Origin: Pseudomonas sp. GM78
GTDB taxonomy: Bacteria; Pseudomonadota; Gammaproteobacteria; Pseudomonadales; Pseudomonadaceae
DNA: 64,000 nucleotides
NCBI RefSeq assembly: GCF_000282475.1
Contig: NZ_AKJF01000125.1
Location: 22,120 to 86,119 of the forward strand
Direction of reading: 5' to 3'
Shown: piece after piece, positions 14,623 to 23,600 of the stretch
How positions within the stretch are numbered: position 1 is the first letter of the stretch
How the letters are laid out: the number at the start of each line of letters is the position of its first letter
Notes under the pieces: generated by a model
The model's database searches: none
Told to the model about the DNA's origin: nothing
The model's input: the letters and a program-made list of their open reading frames with translations, nothing else
Translations under genes and position numbers: made by a program

Positions 14623-16494
14623 ATGGACCAGAAAGACATTAGTGCATCGCAACATGAAAAGCCCTCCTCACAACGCGGCCTGTGGGAACACCTGAGCCAT
14701 CTGCAGCGCCTCAATGCGCTGAACGTCCTCGAGGCTGTGCGCCAGCGCCAGAAAAAAACCCTCGCACCCCTGAAACGAGGTCAACTCAGACAACCTACAC
14801 CTGCTCAATGGCAGGAATATGTCATCGACTTCGGCCAACGCTGCCTGCTGTTCTGGGACACCCTGCGCCAACGCGGCGACAACAGGCTGGCCCATGAAAG
14901 CGCCGGGTATCCGCTGCTGCTCAAATTTGATCATGAAACCTTGATCGCAGGCCCTGATCTTCCACGCCCGGTCAACTTTTCGCTGCTGCGGATCCTCCCC
15001 GGCCCCGAGCAAAAAATCGACGGCAACAGCCAGGCGGTGATCATCATTGACCCGCGCGGCGGACATGGTTCGGGAATCGGCGGCTTCAAGCAGGATTCGA
15101 TCATAGGTGAGAGCCTCAGGGCCGGGCACCCCACCTACTTCATCTCTTTCAGTCACTCGCCACAGCCCGGGCAAACCCTGGACGATATCGTCCAGGCCCA
15201 GGCCCGGTTCATCGAGACCGTCAGCGCCCTGCACCCGGTCAACAGCAAACCGATCATCATCGGCAACTGCCAGGCCGGCTGGGCCTTGATGGGACTGGCG
15301 GCCACACGACCGGAACTGCCGGGCCTGATCATTATCAACGGCGCGCCCTTGTCCTACTGGGCCGGCGTCAATGGACGCAATCCAATGCGCTATACCGGCG
15401 GCCTGCTGGGTGGCGGCTGGATGGCTCGCCTTGGCAGCGATTTGGGCAATGGCCGTTTTGACGGTACCTGGCTGGTCAGCAACTTCGAAAACCTGGACCC
15501 GGCCAATACCTATTGGGGCAAGTACTACCAGCTGTTCAGCCAGGTCGACAGCGAAGCTGCGCGCTTCCTCGACTTCGAACGCTGGTGGGGCAGCCCGACC
15601 CTGCTCAATGGCGAAGAGATCGAGATGATTGTCGATGATCTGTTCATCGGCAACCAATTGTCGGCTGGTCCCGACCGCAAGAGCAACGGTATCGACCTGA
15701 AACGGATCGAAGTGCCGGTGGTGGTGTTCTGTTCCTACGGCGACAACATCACCCCGCCCCAGCAGGCATTGAACTGGATCGCCGATGTCTATTCCAGCGA
15801 TCTCGCCTTGCAGGAGGCAGGACGAACCATCGTCTACCTGCGGCATGCCAGCATCGGCCATTTGGGGATCTTTGTTTCCGGCCAGGTGGCGCGGCGCGAG
15901 CACCGAGGGTTGCTCGGCGCGGTTGAAGCCATCAATGCGCTGCCGCCGGGGCTGCATGAAATGCTGATTGACGACCTGCCGGCCCCTTCAGGCAGCGATG
16001 ACGTGCAATACCAAGTGCGTTTCGAATCAAGGCGAATTGCCGACATCCACGATGACGACGAGCCGGCCCGTGATGACGATCGCGAATTCTCTTCGGTCGT
16101 GCGCGCCTCTGAAATCAACAGCGCGTTTTACGACGGATCAATACGTCCGTGGCTGCGTCAGATCATCAACGAGCCCATGGCCGAATGGATGCGCAGGACG
16201 CACCCCTTCCATCAACAGCAATTGTTTTGGAGTAGCTTGAATCCGGCGCTGTGGTGGTTGCCCGGGACAATTTCCACGGTCAACCGTAATCGTCGCCCCG
16301 TACACCAGGACAACCCGTTGCTGGCCTGGCAGGAGTTGTTCTCCAACCAGATACAAGACACCCTGAATGCGTACCGCGATGTGCGTGACGCTACTCAGGA
16401 GATCTGTTTTTACAGTATTTACGGCGCACTGGGCGCCTTCACCAGCACCCAGCCTGCGGGAAATCTCCAGGCGCCTGAGCCAAACGCCCAGTGA
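14623..16494 (+). CDS. DUF3141 protein, PhaC-like alpha/beta hydrolase
   Basis: Encodes 623 residues. The fold resembles PHA synthase: a central alpha/beta hydrolase core with a nucleophile elbow GNCQAGWA (C216), an acid loop CSYGDNITPP (D374) and a histidine SIGHLGIFV (H413), so a Cys-Asp-His triad is intact. Unlike PhaC, whose box is GxCxGG, the residue after Cys-Gln is Ala. The N-terminal ~100 residues are helical and Gln-rich; the C-terminal ~150 residues, after the Asp-rich linker DDDEPARDDDREF, have no recognised domain. AGGAG precedes the ATG by 6. Polymerase, depolymerase or thioesterase activity is possible; none is established from sequence. Confidence 0.8.
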   Translation: MDQKDISASQHEKPSSQRGLWEHLSHLQRLNALNVLEAVRQRQKKTLAPLKRGQLRQPTPAQWQEYVIDFGQRCLLFWDTLRQRGDNRLAHESAGYPLLLKFDHETLIAGPDLPRPVNFSLLRILPGPEQKIDGNSQAVIIIDPRGGHGSGIGGFKQDSIIGESLRAGHPTYFISFSHSPQPGQTLDDIVQAQARFIETVSALHPVNSKPIIIGNCQAGWALMGLAATRPELPGLIIINGAPLSYWAGVNGRNPMRYTGGLLGGGWMARLGSDLGNGRFDGTWLVSNFENLDPANTYWGKYYQLFSQVDSEAARFLDFERWWGSPTLLNGEEIEMIVDDLFIGNQLSAGPDRKSNGIDLKRIEVPVVVFCSYGDNITPPQQALNWIADVYSSDLALQEAGRTIVYLRHASIGHLGIFVSGQVARREHRGLLGAVEAINALPPGLHEMLIDDLPAPSGSDDVQYQVRFESRRIADIHDDDEPARDDDREFSSVVRASEINSAFYDGSIRPWLRQIINEPMAEWMRRTHPFHQQQLFWSSLNPALWWLPGTISTVNRNRRPVHQDNPLLAWQELFSNQIQDTLNAYRDVRDATQEICFYSIYGALGAFTSTQPAGNLQAPEPNAQ

Positions 16495-16558
16495 ATCGGT
16501 TGTCACCCTGCAGGAGGCCCTCGTGGAACCCCATCTCTCAATGAGCCTTCACAGGAAA

Positions 16559-17686
16559 TTAGCGGTGCATCCGTTCGACGTAGTCGCTGGAGAAGCCTGG
16601 GATCTTGTGATCCCCGCACCGACCGATAGCGCTCATGGGTCGCACCGGCACGATGTCCTTGAGCACAGGCAATGTCTCATGGGCACGATATTGTCCGGGG
16701 GTCATGCCAAACCAGCGGGTGCATGCCTTATGGAAGCTGCTGTGATCATGAAAGCCGAGCAGGTGCGTCACATGCTTGAGGTTGTAATGAGAGTGGCGCA
16801 AATAGAATTCGGCCATCTGCCGCCGCACATCGTTGAGCACATCCTTGAATTGCGTGCCGTCCTTCTCAAGGCCTCGTTGCAGCGTGCGCTTGCTGATGTT
16901 CAGAGCTGCCGCAATCGACTCCATGTCACATTGCCCTTGGCCTTGCCCCTGGCTCAAGCGTTCGGTCACCAGGCCGCGAATCCTGCCAACGATCGAGTAA
17001 CCGGACAACAGGTCCAATTGAGCCACGGCAAAACTGTCATGCAGCGTGGCCAGCGCCTCGTTGGCCATGCTCAATGGCGTCAGGAGCTCCTGGCCATCGA
17101 ACAGGATGCTGTCATAGGCCGCGCCGAAACTCAGCGGACAACCAAAAAGCCGCTGATGCTGCGACGTGTCTTCAGGCTCGGGATAAGTGAACTCCACACT
17201 CAAGGGTTGCGGTGACTTGCCACCTGCCAGCCAACGGCAGAAACCCAGCAGCGACGCCAGGGCGGCATCCGTGTATTGCCGGGGTTTGACCGAGCCATGT
17301 TGCTGATGATCGAGACTGGCCAATCGATAATGCTGCTCCTCCTGGACCAGGAAAAGGCTGAATCCGGTACCGATCAACGGGCTGAACCGCACCAGGCGTT
17401 CCAGCGCCCTTTTCAGGTTCGAACTGGACATCATCGTGTAACCCACGATCTGGAAACTGCTGGGATGGAACTCCCCGTAGGCTTTCAATCCGATATTGGG
17501 ATCATTCGACGCCTCGGCCGCCAGCTCCCAAAGACGATAGATAACGCTTCGCTCGCAGAATGCTCCTGGTTTATTCACGAACCCGACATCCAGTCCCGCT
17601 TCCTCGCACAGCGCGGCGAGGTCGAGGCCCTGGGCCAAAAACGTATTCGCCAGCACGCTGGCATAACCTGAACTTATCCTATACAT
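16559..17686 (-). CDS. phbR: AraC/XylS-family regulator of the PHB operon
   Basis: Encodes 375 residues. The N-terminal two thirds match the arabinose-binding-type domain of OruR/ArgR-like AraC regulators (GLDLAALCEEAGLD, FSPLIGTGFSLFLV); the C-terminus has the double helix-turn-helix (MESIAAALNISKRTLQRGLEKDG and VTHLLGFHDHSSFHKACTRWFGMTPGQYR in shorter recognisable pieces). GAGG lies five bases before the chosen ATG. It is divergent from phaB, the arrangement of phbR with phbBAC in short-chain-PHA-producing pseudomonads, so it probably activates that operon. A bound ligand is unknown. Confidence 0.85.
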   Translation of the reverse strand: MYRISSGYASVLANTFLAQGLDLAALCEEAGLDVGFVNKPGAFCERSVIYRLWELAAEASNDPNIGLKAYGEFHPSSFQIVGYTMMSSSNLKRALERLVRFSPLIGTGFSLFLVQEEQHYRLASLDHQQHGSVKPRQYTDAALASLLGFCRWLAGGKSPQPLSVEFTYPEPEDTSQHQRLFGCPLSFGAAYDSILFDGQELLTPLSMANEALATLHDSFAVAQLDLLSGYSIVGRIRGLVTERLSQGQGQGQCDMESIAAALNISKRTLQRGLEKDGTQFKDVLNDVRRQMAEFYLRHSHYNLKHVTHLLGFHDHSSFHKACTRWFGMTPGQYRAHETLPVLKDIVPVRPMSAIGRCGDHKIPGFSSDYVERMHR

Positions 17687-17954
17687 GGCGTCCTCAATGA
17701 CCAGTGGAACCGAACGTCCTGTCCGGAGCCGATGCTGACACGTGTAGAACATATTTCAACTCTGTTGCAGAAATATTAACTATCCATTCAGTTCTAAGTA
17801 TTGATCCAGTATAGGTACTCCTCGCTTTTTGCCACCCCCCTCCCTCCCCGCGTGGCACCGAAGGACAGGAGAACGTCACCTTCAAACACTTCCCGCACAG
17901 CCCATCGATAACCAACAATCCCCACTCCTGCAGCGCACAAAATGGAGTAGATGT

Positions 17955-18701
17955 ATGGAATCGCGTAGTCGTATTGCTTTGGTAACGGGTGGTATGGGCG
18001 GTATTGGTACGGCAATCAGCCAACGTCTGTACAAGGAAGGATTCAAGGTAATCGTCGGCTGCAGTTCTGATTCCAGCCGCAAGAACGACTGGGCTGCCAG
18101 CCAGCGCGAGGCGGGTTATGAGTTCGAGTTCATCTATGGCGACGTCACCGATTGGGAGACCACCCGCAAGGCTTTCGAGATGGCTCGTGAACAATTCGGC
18201 CAGATCGATGTGCTGATCAACAACGCCGGCATCACCCGCGATGCGTCCTTTCGCAAGCTCACTCCAGAAGACTGGAACAGCGTGATCGGGACCAACCTGA
18301 CAGGCCTGTTCAACACCACCAAGCAGGTCATTGAAGGCATGCTCTCCAAAGGTTGGGGCCGGGTCATCAATATCTCCTCGATCAACGGTCAGCGTGGCCA
18401 GTTCGGCCAGACCAACTACTCCGCCGCCAAGGCTGGCATCCATGGTTTCACCATGGCACTGGCCCGGGAAGTCTCCGGCAAGGGCGTGACCGTCAATACA
18501 GTTTCCCCAGGCTACATCCAGACCTCCATGACCGCGGCCATTCGCCCGGACATCCTCGAAGGCATGATCTCGGGCATCCCGGTGGGCCGCCTTGGCCTGC
18601 CGGAAGAGATCGCCTCGATCGTGGCCTGGCTGGCGTCCGATGAATCCGCCTACAGCACCGGTGCCGACTTCTCGGTAAACGGCGGCATGAACATGCAGTA
18701 A
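17955..18701 (+). CDS. phaB: Acetoacetyl-CoA reductase (PhaB)
   Basis: Encodes 248 residues of an NADPH-dependent short-chain reductase making (R)-3-hydroxybutyryl-CoA. The cofactor loop is [18 protein letters not shown], then [14 protein letters not shown], and the catalytic Ser/Tyr/Lys lie in ISSINGQ and [12 protein letters not shown]; the sequence matches PhaB closely, including the C-terminal [19 protein letters not shown] stands eight bases upstream of the chosen ATG. First gene of the phaBAC unit, divergent from the AraC regulator. Confidence 0.94.
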   Translation: MESRSRIALVTGGMGGIGTAISQRLYKEGFKVIVGCSSDSSRKNDWAASQREAGYEFEFIYGDVTDWETTRKAFEMAREQFGQIDVLINNAGITRDASFRKLTPEDWNSVIGTNLTGLFNTTKQVIEGMLSKGWGRVINISSINGQRGQFGQTNYSAAKAGIHGFTMALAREVSGKGVTVNTVSPGYIQTSMTAAIRPDILEGMISGIPVGRLGLPEEIASIVAWLASDESAYSTGADFSVNGGMNMQ

Positions 18702-18765
18702 CCCTGACCAGGGCATCAATGCCCTGGTTTGCTCGTCGAATTTTGTCTTTTCCATGAGGTCATGC

Positions 18766-19944
18766 ATGAACGAAGTCGTAATCGTTGCCGCTACTCGTAC
18801 CGCCATTGGCAGTTTCCAGGGTGCTTTGTCTGCAATTCCCGCGACCGAACTGGGTGCCGCAGTGATTCGCCGCCTGCTGGAGCAGTCGGGTGTCGAAGCT
18901 GCGCAAATTGATGAAGTGATCCTCGGCCAGGTCCTCACTGCCGGTGCCGGGCAAAACCCGGCACGCCAGACCGCGATCAAGGCTGGCTTGCCGCACACCA
19001 CGCCTGCCCTGACCTTGAACAAGGTCTGCGGTTCCGGCCTCAAGGCGGTCCACCTCGCCGTCCAGGCCATCCGTTGCGGTGACGCGGAACTGATCATCGC
19101 TGGCGGCCAGGAAAACATGAGCCTGGCCCCCTATGTTCTACCCAAGGCCCGCACCGGCCTGCGCATGGGCCATGCGCAACTGCAGGACAGCATGATCCAG
19201 GATGGTCTGTGGGACGCCTTCAACGACTACCACATGGGCATCACCGCCGAGAACCTGGCGCAGAAATACGAAATCTCCCGTGAAGCACAGGATGCCTTCG
19301 CTGCCGCCTCGCAACAGAAGGCCGCCGCCGCCATCGAGGGCGGGCGTTTCCAGAGCGAAATCACCCCGATCCTGATCCCTCAGCGCAAGGGTGAACCACT
19401 GGCTTTCGACACCGACGAACAGCCGCGTGTCGACAGCACCGCGCAAGCCTTGGCAAAACTCAAGCCGGCCTTCCAGAAAGACGGCAGCGTGACCGCCGGC
19501 AACGCCTCGACCCTCAACGACGGTGCGGCCGTATTGCTGCTGGCCAGCGCCGCCAAAGCCCAGGCACTGGGCCTTCCGGTACTGGCCAGGATCAAGGCCT
19601 ATGCCAGCGCCGGTGTGGACCCGTCGATCATGGGCATCGGCCCGGTCCCGGCGACACGCCTGACCCTGCAAAAGGCCGGCTGGAACGTCGAGGACCTGGA
19701 CCTGATCGAAGCCAACGAAGCCTTCGCCGCCCAGGCGCTGGCGGTTGGCAAAGAGATGGGCTGGGACACCAGCAAAGTCAACGTCAACGGCGGCGCGATC
19801 GCCCTTGGCCATCCGATCGGCGCGTCGGGGGCACGGATCCTGGTGTCGCTGGTGCACGAACTGATCCGTCGCGATGGCAAGAAAGGACTGGCCACCTTGT
19901 GCATCGGTGGCGGACAAGGCGTCGGCCTGGCTATCGAACGCTAA
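18766..19944 (+). CDS. phaA: Acetyl-CoA C-acetyltransferase (PhaA, beta-ketothiolase)
   Basis: Encodes 392 residues of a degradative/biosynthetic thiolase condensing two acetyl-CoA to acetoacetyl-CoA. The acyl-binding Cys88 is in [11 protein letters not shown]; the other catalytic motifs are [17 protein letters not shown] and [14 protein letters not shown], with NEAFAAQ. GAGG lies just upstream of this ATG; an ATG four codons earlier is in frame but less well spaced. It follows phaB by 64 bp and precedes phaC, giving the order B-A-C. Confidence 0.94.
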   Translation: MNEVVIVAATRTAIGSFQGALSAIPATELGAAVIRRLLEQSGVEAAQIDEVILGQVLTAGAGQNPARQTAIKAGLPHTTPALTLNKVCGSGLKAVHLAVQAIRCGDAELIIAGGQENMSLAPYVLPKARTGLRMGHAQLQDSMIQDGLWDAFNDYHMGITAENLAQKYEISREAQDAFAAASQQKAAAAIEGGRFQSEITPILIPQRKGEPLAFDTDEQPRVDSTAQALAKLKPAFQKDGSVTAGNASTLNDGAAVLLLASAAKAQALGLPVLARIKAYASAGVDPSIMGIGPVPATRLTLQKAGWNVEDLDLIEANEAFAAQALAVGKEMGWDTSKVNVNGGAIALGHPIGASGARILVSLVHELIRRDGKKGLATLCIGGGQGVGLAIER

Positions 19945-20037
19945 CCAACGGCATCCGAATAGCCAAGGCGCGGGCCTGGTCCCCTAGCTCCGCGCATCAG
20001 GCTGGCATCAGACAACGTTGCCCGCCTCCCTTGCCGT

Positions 20038-20072
20038 CGCTACGCCGCAATCCGGCATAGCGCGGCTTTTTT
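20038..20072 (+). terminator. Hairpin with T-run between phaA and phaC
   Basis: CGCTACGCCG (20038-20047) and CGGCATAGCG (20053-20062) pair over 10 positions with one mismatch; an alternative stem pairs GCCGC (20044-20048) with GCGGC (20062-20066). Six T residues follow at 20067-20072. The two mutually exclusive stems just before phaC look like a terminator or attenuator. Confidence 0.5.
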
Positions 20073-20089
20073 CTGCCCGGCACATCGGT

Positions 20090-21802
20090 ATGAAATTCAT
20101 GGACAACAACGCGCATACATTCAAAACCTTCTGGTCAGGACAGGTCCCGTTCATCGCGTCTATTGCAGTGCAACAACTGCGCCTGTGGGTGAACACCAAC
20201 CCCTGGTTTTCCGGGCATGACCATGACACCTGGTTCAATCTACCTCGCGAAACCCTGGACAGCCTTCAAGCGGACTACCAGGTTGAATGGGCCCAACTGG
20301 GCCAAAAACTGCTGACCGGCCAGCCCTTCAGTTTCGATGATCGACGTTTTACCAGCGGCAACTGGAGCGCACCACTGTTCGGCTCCCTCGCCGCGTTTTA
20401 CCTGCTCAACTCCAGCTTCCTATTGAAACTGCTCGACAAGCTGCTGATCGACGAAAAGAAAGCACGCCAACGTCTGCGCTACCTGGTGGAGCAAGCCATT
20501 GCCGCCAGCGCACCGAGCAATTTCCTGGCCAGTAACCCTGATGCGTTGCAGCGTGCGGTCGAGACCCAAGGTGCCAGCCTGATAACAGGGATGCAGCATC
20601 TGGCCAGTGACATGAATGAAGGCAAGATGCGCCAGTGCGATAGCGGCGCGTTCAAGGTTGGCGTCGACCTGGCCAATACCCCCGGCGAAGTCGTCTTCGA
20701 GAATCACATCTTTCAACTCATTCAGTACTACCCGCAAAGCGAAACCCAGTACAAGCAGCCGGTGCTCGTCGTACCGCCGTCGATCAACAAGTACTACATC
20801 CTTGATCTGCGCCCGGACAACTCGATGGTCCGCCACCTGCTGGAAAAGGGGCATCCCGTCTTCCTGGTGTCCTGGCGCAATTTTGACCAGGAACACGCGG
20901 GCACCACCTGGGATGACCTGATCGAGCACGGGGTGATCAACGCCCTGCAAGTCACCCGCGAGATCAGTGGCCAGCAGCGAATCAATTGCGTGGGCTTCTG
21001 CATCGGCGGCACCCTGTTGAGCACCGCACTGGCCGTACTGGCGGCACGTGGCGACCGCGAGATCGCCAGCCTGAGCCTGTTCGCCACGTTCCTGGATTAT
21101 CTGGATACCGGCCCGATCGACATCTTCGTCGATGAAGAACTGGTGGCCTACCGCGAGCGCACCATTGGTGGTGTGAACGGCCCCATCGGCCTGTTCCGTG
21201 GCGAGGACATGGGCAATACCTTTTCCCTGCTGCGCCCCAACGAGCTGTGGTGGAACTACAACGTCGACAAATACCTCAAGGGGCAGAAGCCGATTCCACT
21301 GGATCTGCTGTTCTGGAACAACGACAGCACCAACCTTCCAGGGCCGATGTACTGCTGGTACCTGCGCCACACCTACCTGCAGAATGATTTGAAATCAGGC
21401 GAGCTGGAGTGCTGCGGGACCAAGCTGGATTTGCGTGCAATCGACGCTCCCGCCTACATCCTGGCCACCCATGACGATCACATCGTGCCGTGGAAGAGCG
21501 CCTACGCCAGCACCCACCTGCTTTCCGGGCCCAAGCGTTTCGTTTTGGGCGCTTCAGGGCACATCGCCGGTGTCGTCAATCCACCGGCCAAGCAGAAGCG
21601 TCATTACTGGACCAACAATCGGGTCACCAAAAACCCGGAGACCTGGTTCAAGAATGCCGAGCAGCAACCCGGTAGCTGGTGGAATGACTGGTTCAACTGG
21701 CTGGAGGGACACTCCGGCGAGCGCCAACCCGCGGTTGCGCACACCGGCAATGACAAATACCCGCCTCTGGAGCCGGCACCAGGCAGCTATGTAAAGCAAT
21801 GA
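20090..21802 (+). CDS. phaC: Class I poly(3-hydroxybutyrate) synthase
   Basis: Encodes 570 residues (567 if the ATG three codons later is used). It polymerises (R)-3-hydroxybutyryl-CoA at the granule surface. The lipase-like box GFCIGG holds C304, the acid D463 lies in HDDHIVPW, and H491 in LGASGHIAGV; PPSINKYYILDLRPDNSM and LVSWRNFDQEHAGTTWDD are class I signatures. Length and the absence of a phaE or phaR(Bacillus) partner also point to class I, unlike the medium-chain class II synthases native to most pseudomonads. No strong ribosome site is seen upstream; a longer frame from 20018 would cross a terminator-like hairpin and is rejected. Confidence 0.95.
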   Translation: MKFMDNNAHTFKTFWSGQVPFIASIAVQQLRLWVNTNPWFSGHDHDTWFNLPRETLDSLQADYQVEWAQLGQKLLTGQPFSFDDRRFTSGNWSAPLFGSLAAFYLLNSSFLLKLLDKLLIDEKKARQRLRYLVEQAIAASAPSNFLASNPDALQRAVETQGASLITGMQHLASDMNEGKMRQCDSGAFKVGVDLANTPGEVVFENHIFQLIQYYPQSETQYKQPVLVVPPSINKYYILDLRPDNSMVRHLLEKGHPVFLVSWRNFDQEHAGTTWDDLIEHGVINALQVTREISGQQRINCVGFCIGGTLLSTALAVLAARGDREIASLSLFATFLDYLDTGPIDIFVDEELVAYRERTIGGVNGPIGLFRGEDMGNTFSLLRPNELWWNYNVDKYLKGQKPIPLDLLFWNNDSTNLPGPMYCWYLRHTYLQNDLKSGELECCGTKLDLRAIDAPAYILATHDDHIVPWKSAYASTHLLSGPKRFVLGASGHIAGVVNPPAKQKRHYWTNNRVTKNPETWFKNAEQQPGSWWNDWFNWLEGHSGERQPAVAHTGNDKYPPLEPAPGSYVKQ

Positions 21803-21951
21803 AAGACCGCTGTGGAGCAGAGCGGAACACTGCCTGCAACACAGCGGCTTGATCGCACAGGCGAAGATCAAATCACGCAAACGCAATAGATAGCCGCCGG
21901 TAAGCCCAACCGGCGGCACATCATTTGTTTGGGTACAAGGAGAGAGGCTCC

Positions 21952-22218
21952 ATGAGCACCCCGTTTCGCATCAACGAAGCACTCTTGATTGCCGGCCAGG
22001 CATTCGAGCCATTTCAATGCGTCGCCTGGGCTCCGCAAGACGGTAATGGCGAACTGAGCCTGTCCGTCCTGGACCGGGCCAGCACGCGTATTTGTCGCAA
22101 ACTGGTTCCAAGCAGTACCTATTCGGACCCGGCGCAACTGGAAAACCTGTTGCAAGAAGTGCGCGCCGAGTTGAGCCAGGGAGGCTACACGCTGCAGTCC
22201 TGGGCGATGCCAGGGTAA
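21952..22218 (+). CDS. Small hypothetical protein downstream of phaC
   Basis: Encodes 88 residues (MSTPFRINEALLIAGQAFEPFQCVAWAPQDG..., with a C-terminal LLQEVRAELSQGGYTLQSW helix and strand pattern). AAGGAGAG lies about ten bases before the ATG. No domain recognised; a compact alpha/beta cytoplasmic fold is likely. It is followed by a strong terminator that closes the locus before the tRNA. Confidence 0.65.
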   Translation: MSTPFRINEALLIAGQAFEPFQCVAWAPQDGNGELSLSVLDRASTRICRKLVPSSTYSDPAQLENLLQEVRAELSQGGYTLQSWAMPG

Positions 22219-22257
22219 GCCTGCTCGCGGGCTGGAATTTTTTCCCGAAACGCAGAA

Positions 22258-22291
22258 ACGAAAAAGCCCTGAATAATCAGGGCTTTTTCGT
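22258..22291. terminator. Bidirectional terminator between the small gene and tRNA-Ser
   Basis: ACGAAAAAGCCCTGA and TCAGGGCTTTTTCGT are perfect 15-bp arms around a 4-base loop. It ends the plus-strand gene at 22218 and the minus-strand tRNA transcript at 22299. Confidence 0.92.
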
Positions 22292-22298
22292 ATAAATG

Positions 22299-22388
22299 TG
22301 GCGGTGAAGGAGAGATTCGAACTCTCGATACAGTTTCCTGTATACACACTTTCCAGGCGTGCTCCTTAAGCCACTCGGACACTTCACC
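22299..22388 (-). tRNA. tRNA-Ser (anticodon GGA)
   Basis: On the minus strand the acceptor stem GGTGAAG pairs with CTTCACC, followed by G and an encoded CCA. The class II variable arm (GTATACAGGAAACTGTAT region), the anticodon loop CTGGAAA giving GGA, and the T-loop GTTCGAATC are all present. The sequence closely follows E. coli tRNA-Ser(GGA). Confidence 0.96.
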
Positions 22389-22390
22389 GT

Positions 22391-22696
22391 ATCTCTTCAA
22401 ACAAGTTCTGTCTGTCGAGGCGCGCTAATGTAGTCGAAAGCTTTTCTGATGGCAAACATTTTTTTCAGAATTTTCATGCGCTTAACTCGCTTAGCTGTTT
22501 CTGGTTGCTCTGGGTCATGGCAAACCGGCCATTCTCCGGCCTGGCATCCCCCTCTATATAGCTGGCGATGCACAGCTGGCGGGCCGGGTGGCGCTTGCCG
22601 AAGGCTTGGAGCGTGACTGGCGAGTCAGTCACGGCGCTTTACCTGGCCGGTGGCGGTGAGTAACTTCTGCCCTACTTTACTGAAAGGATTAGCGTC
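22391..22696. other. 306-bp region between tRNA-Ser and the enoyl-CoA hydratase
   Basis: No protein gene seen. The left part holds the tRNA promoter; the right part contains the inverted GACTGGCGAGTCAGTC near 22613 and the ribosome site (GAAAGGA) of the hydratase gene. Confidence 0.6.
22427..22455 (-). promoter_or_regulatory. Sigma-70 promoter of tRNA-Ser
   Basis: On the minus strand TTGCCA (22450-22455) and TACATT (22427-22432) are separated by 17 bp. A GC-rich discriminator (AGCGCGCC) follows the -10, as expected for a stringently controlled stable-RNA promoter, and the tRNA 5' end is about 40 bp downstream. Confidence 0.6.
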
Positions 22697-23386
22697 ATGA
22701 GTGAGTTGATTTCCTACCACCTCGAAGACGGTATCGCGACCCTGACCTTGAGCAACGGCAAGGTCAACGCCATCTCTCCGGACGTGATTGCGGCGTTCAA
22801 CGCTGCGCTGGATCAGGCAGTGGCTGATCGCGCGGTGGTGATCATTACCGGTCAGCCAGGGATTCTGTCGGGCGGGTACGATCTGAAGGTCATGACGTCC
22901 GGCCCTAAAGAAGCCGTGGCGCTGGTGACTGCCGGCTCGACGCTGGCCCGTCGCCTGTTGTCGCACCCGTTCCCGGTGATTGTGGCCTGCCCTGGCCACG
23001 CCGTGGCCAAGGGCGCGTTTCTGCTGCTGTCCGCCGACTATCGCATCGGTGTCGACGGTCCGTTCAGCATTGGTCTGAACGAAGTACAGATCGGCATGAC
23101 CATGCACCACGCCGGTATCGAGCTGGCCCGTGATCGCCTGCGCAAATCGGCGTTCCACCGCTCGGTGATCAACGGTGAAATGTTCAATCCGCAGTCTGCC
23201 GTGGATGCCGGTTTCCTTGACGTGGTGGTGTCGGCCGAGGAGCTGCAGGGTGCAGCACTGGCGGCGGCGCGTCAGTTGAAGAAGATCAACATGACCGCGC
23301 ACAAGAACACCAAGCTCAAGGTACGCAAGGCACTGCTGGAAACCCTGGACAACGCAATCATGCTGGATCAGGAGCATATGGGTTAA
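22697..23386 (+). CDS. Crotonase/enoyl-CoA hydratase family protein
   Basis: Encodes 229 residues of the crotonase fold (ISYHLEDGIATLTLSNGKVNAIS start split as ISYHLEDGIATL, NGKVNAIS). The oxyanion-hole regions are SGGYDLKVM and KGAFLLLSADYRIG. The usual acidic pair of true hydratases is not clear: the second region has NEVQIGMTMHHAG. Members close to this one are annotated crotonase/enoyl-CoA hydratase; the exact reaction cannot be assigned. GAAAGGA lies upstream of the ATG and a perfect terminator follows. Confidence 0.85.
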   Translation: MSELISYHLEDGIATLTLSNGKVNAISPDVIAAFNAALDQAVADRAVVIITGQPGILSGGYDLKVMTSGPKEAVALVTAGSTLARRLLSHPFPVIVACPGHAVAKGAFLLLSADYRIGVDGPFSIGLNEVQIGMTMHHAGIELARDRLRKSAFHRSVINGEMFNPQSAVDAGFLDVVVSAEELQGAALAAARQLKKINMTAHKNTKLKVRKALLETLDNAIMLDQEHMG

Positions 23387-23402
23387 GCCCCGACCCGCAG
23401 CA

Positions 23403-23436
23403 ACGAAAAGCCCGACCGTCGTGTCGGGCTTTTCGT
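23403..23436. terminator. Terminator after the crotonase gene
   Basis: ACGAAAAGCCCGAC and GTCGGGCTTTTCGT are perfect 14-bp arms with a 6-base loop, ending in a T-run, 17 bp after the stop. Confidence 0.9.
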
Positions 23437-23600
23437 ATGCGCCGCACTGAAAAGCCCTACAGCCGCTCTAGCACGCGTCTGACCCATCAGTCGGAAACAT
23501 GCACTCAAACATCGCCTATCTCCCACCTATATAGTGGCAATTGCCGAAAACAGTGCACATCCGTACACTGCGCCACCTTTTGTCCCGGTGGGGCCTGCAA

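Noticed and set aside
20018-20089. N-terminal extension of phaC
   Set aside because: It would be translated through a terminator-like hairpin and adds residues not seen in class I synthases.
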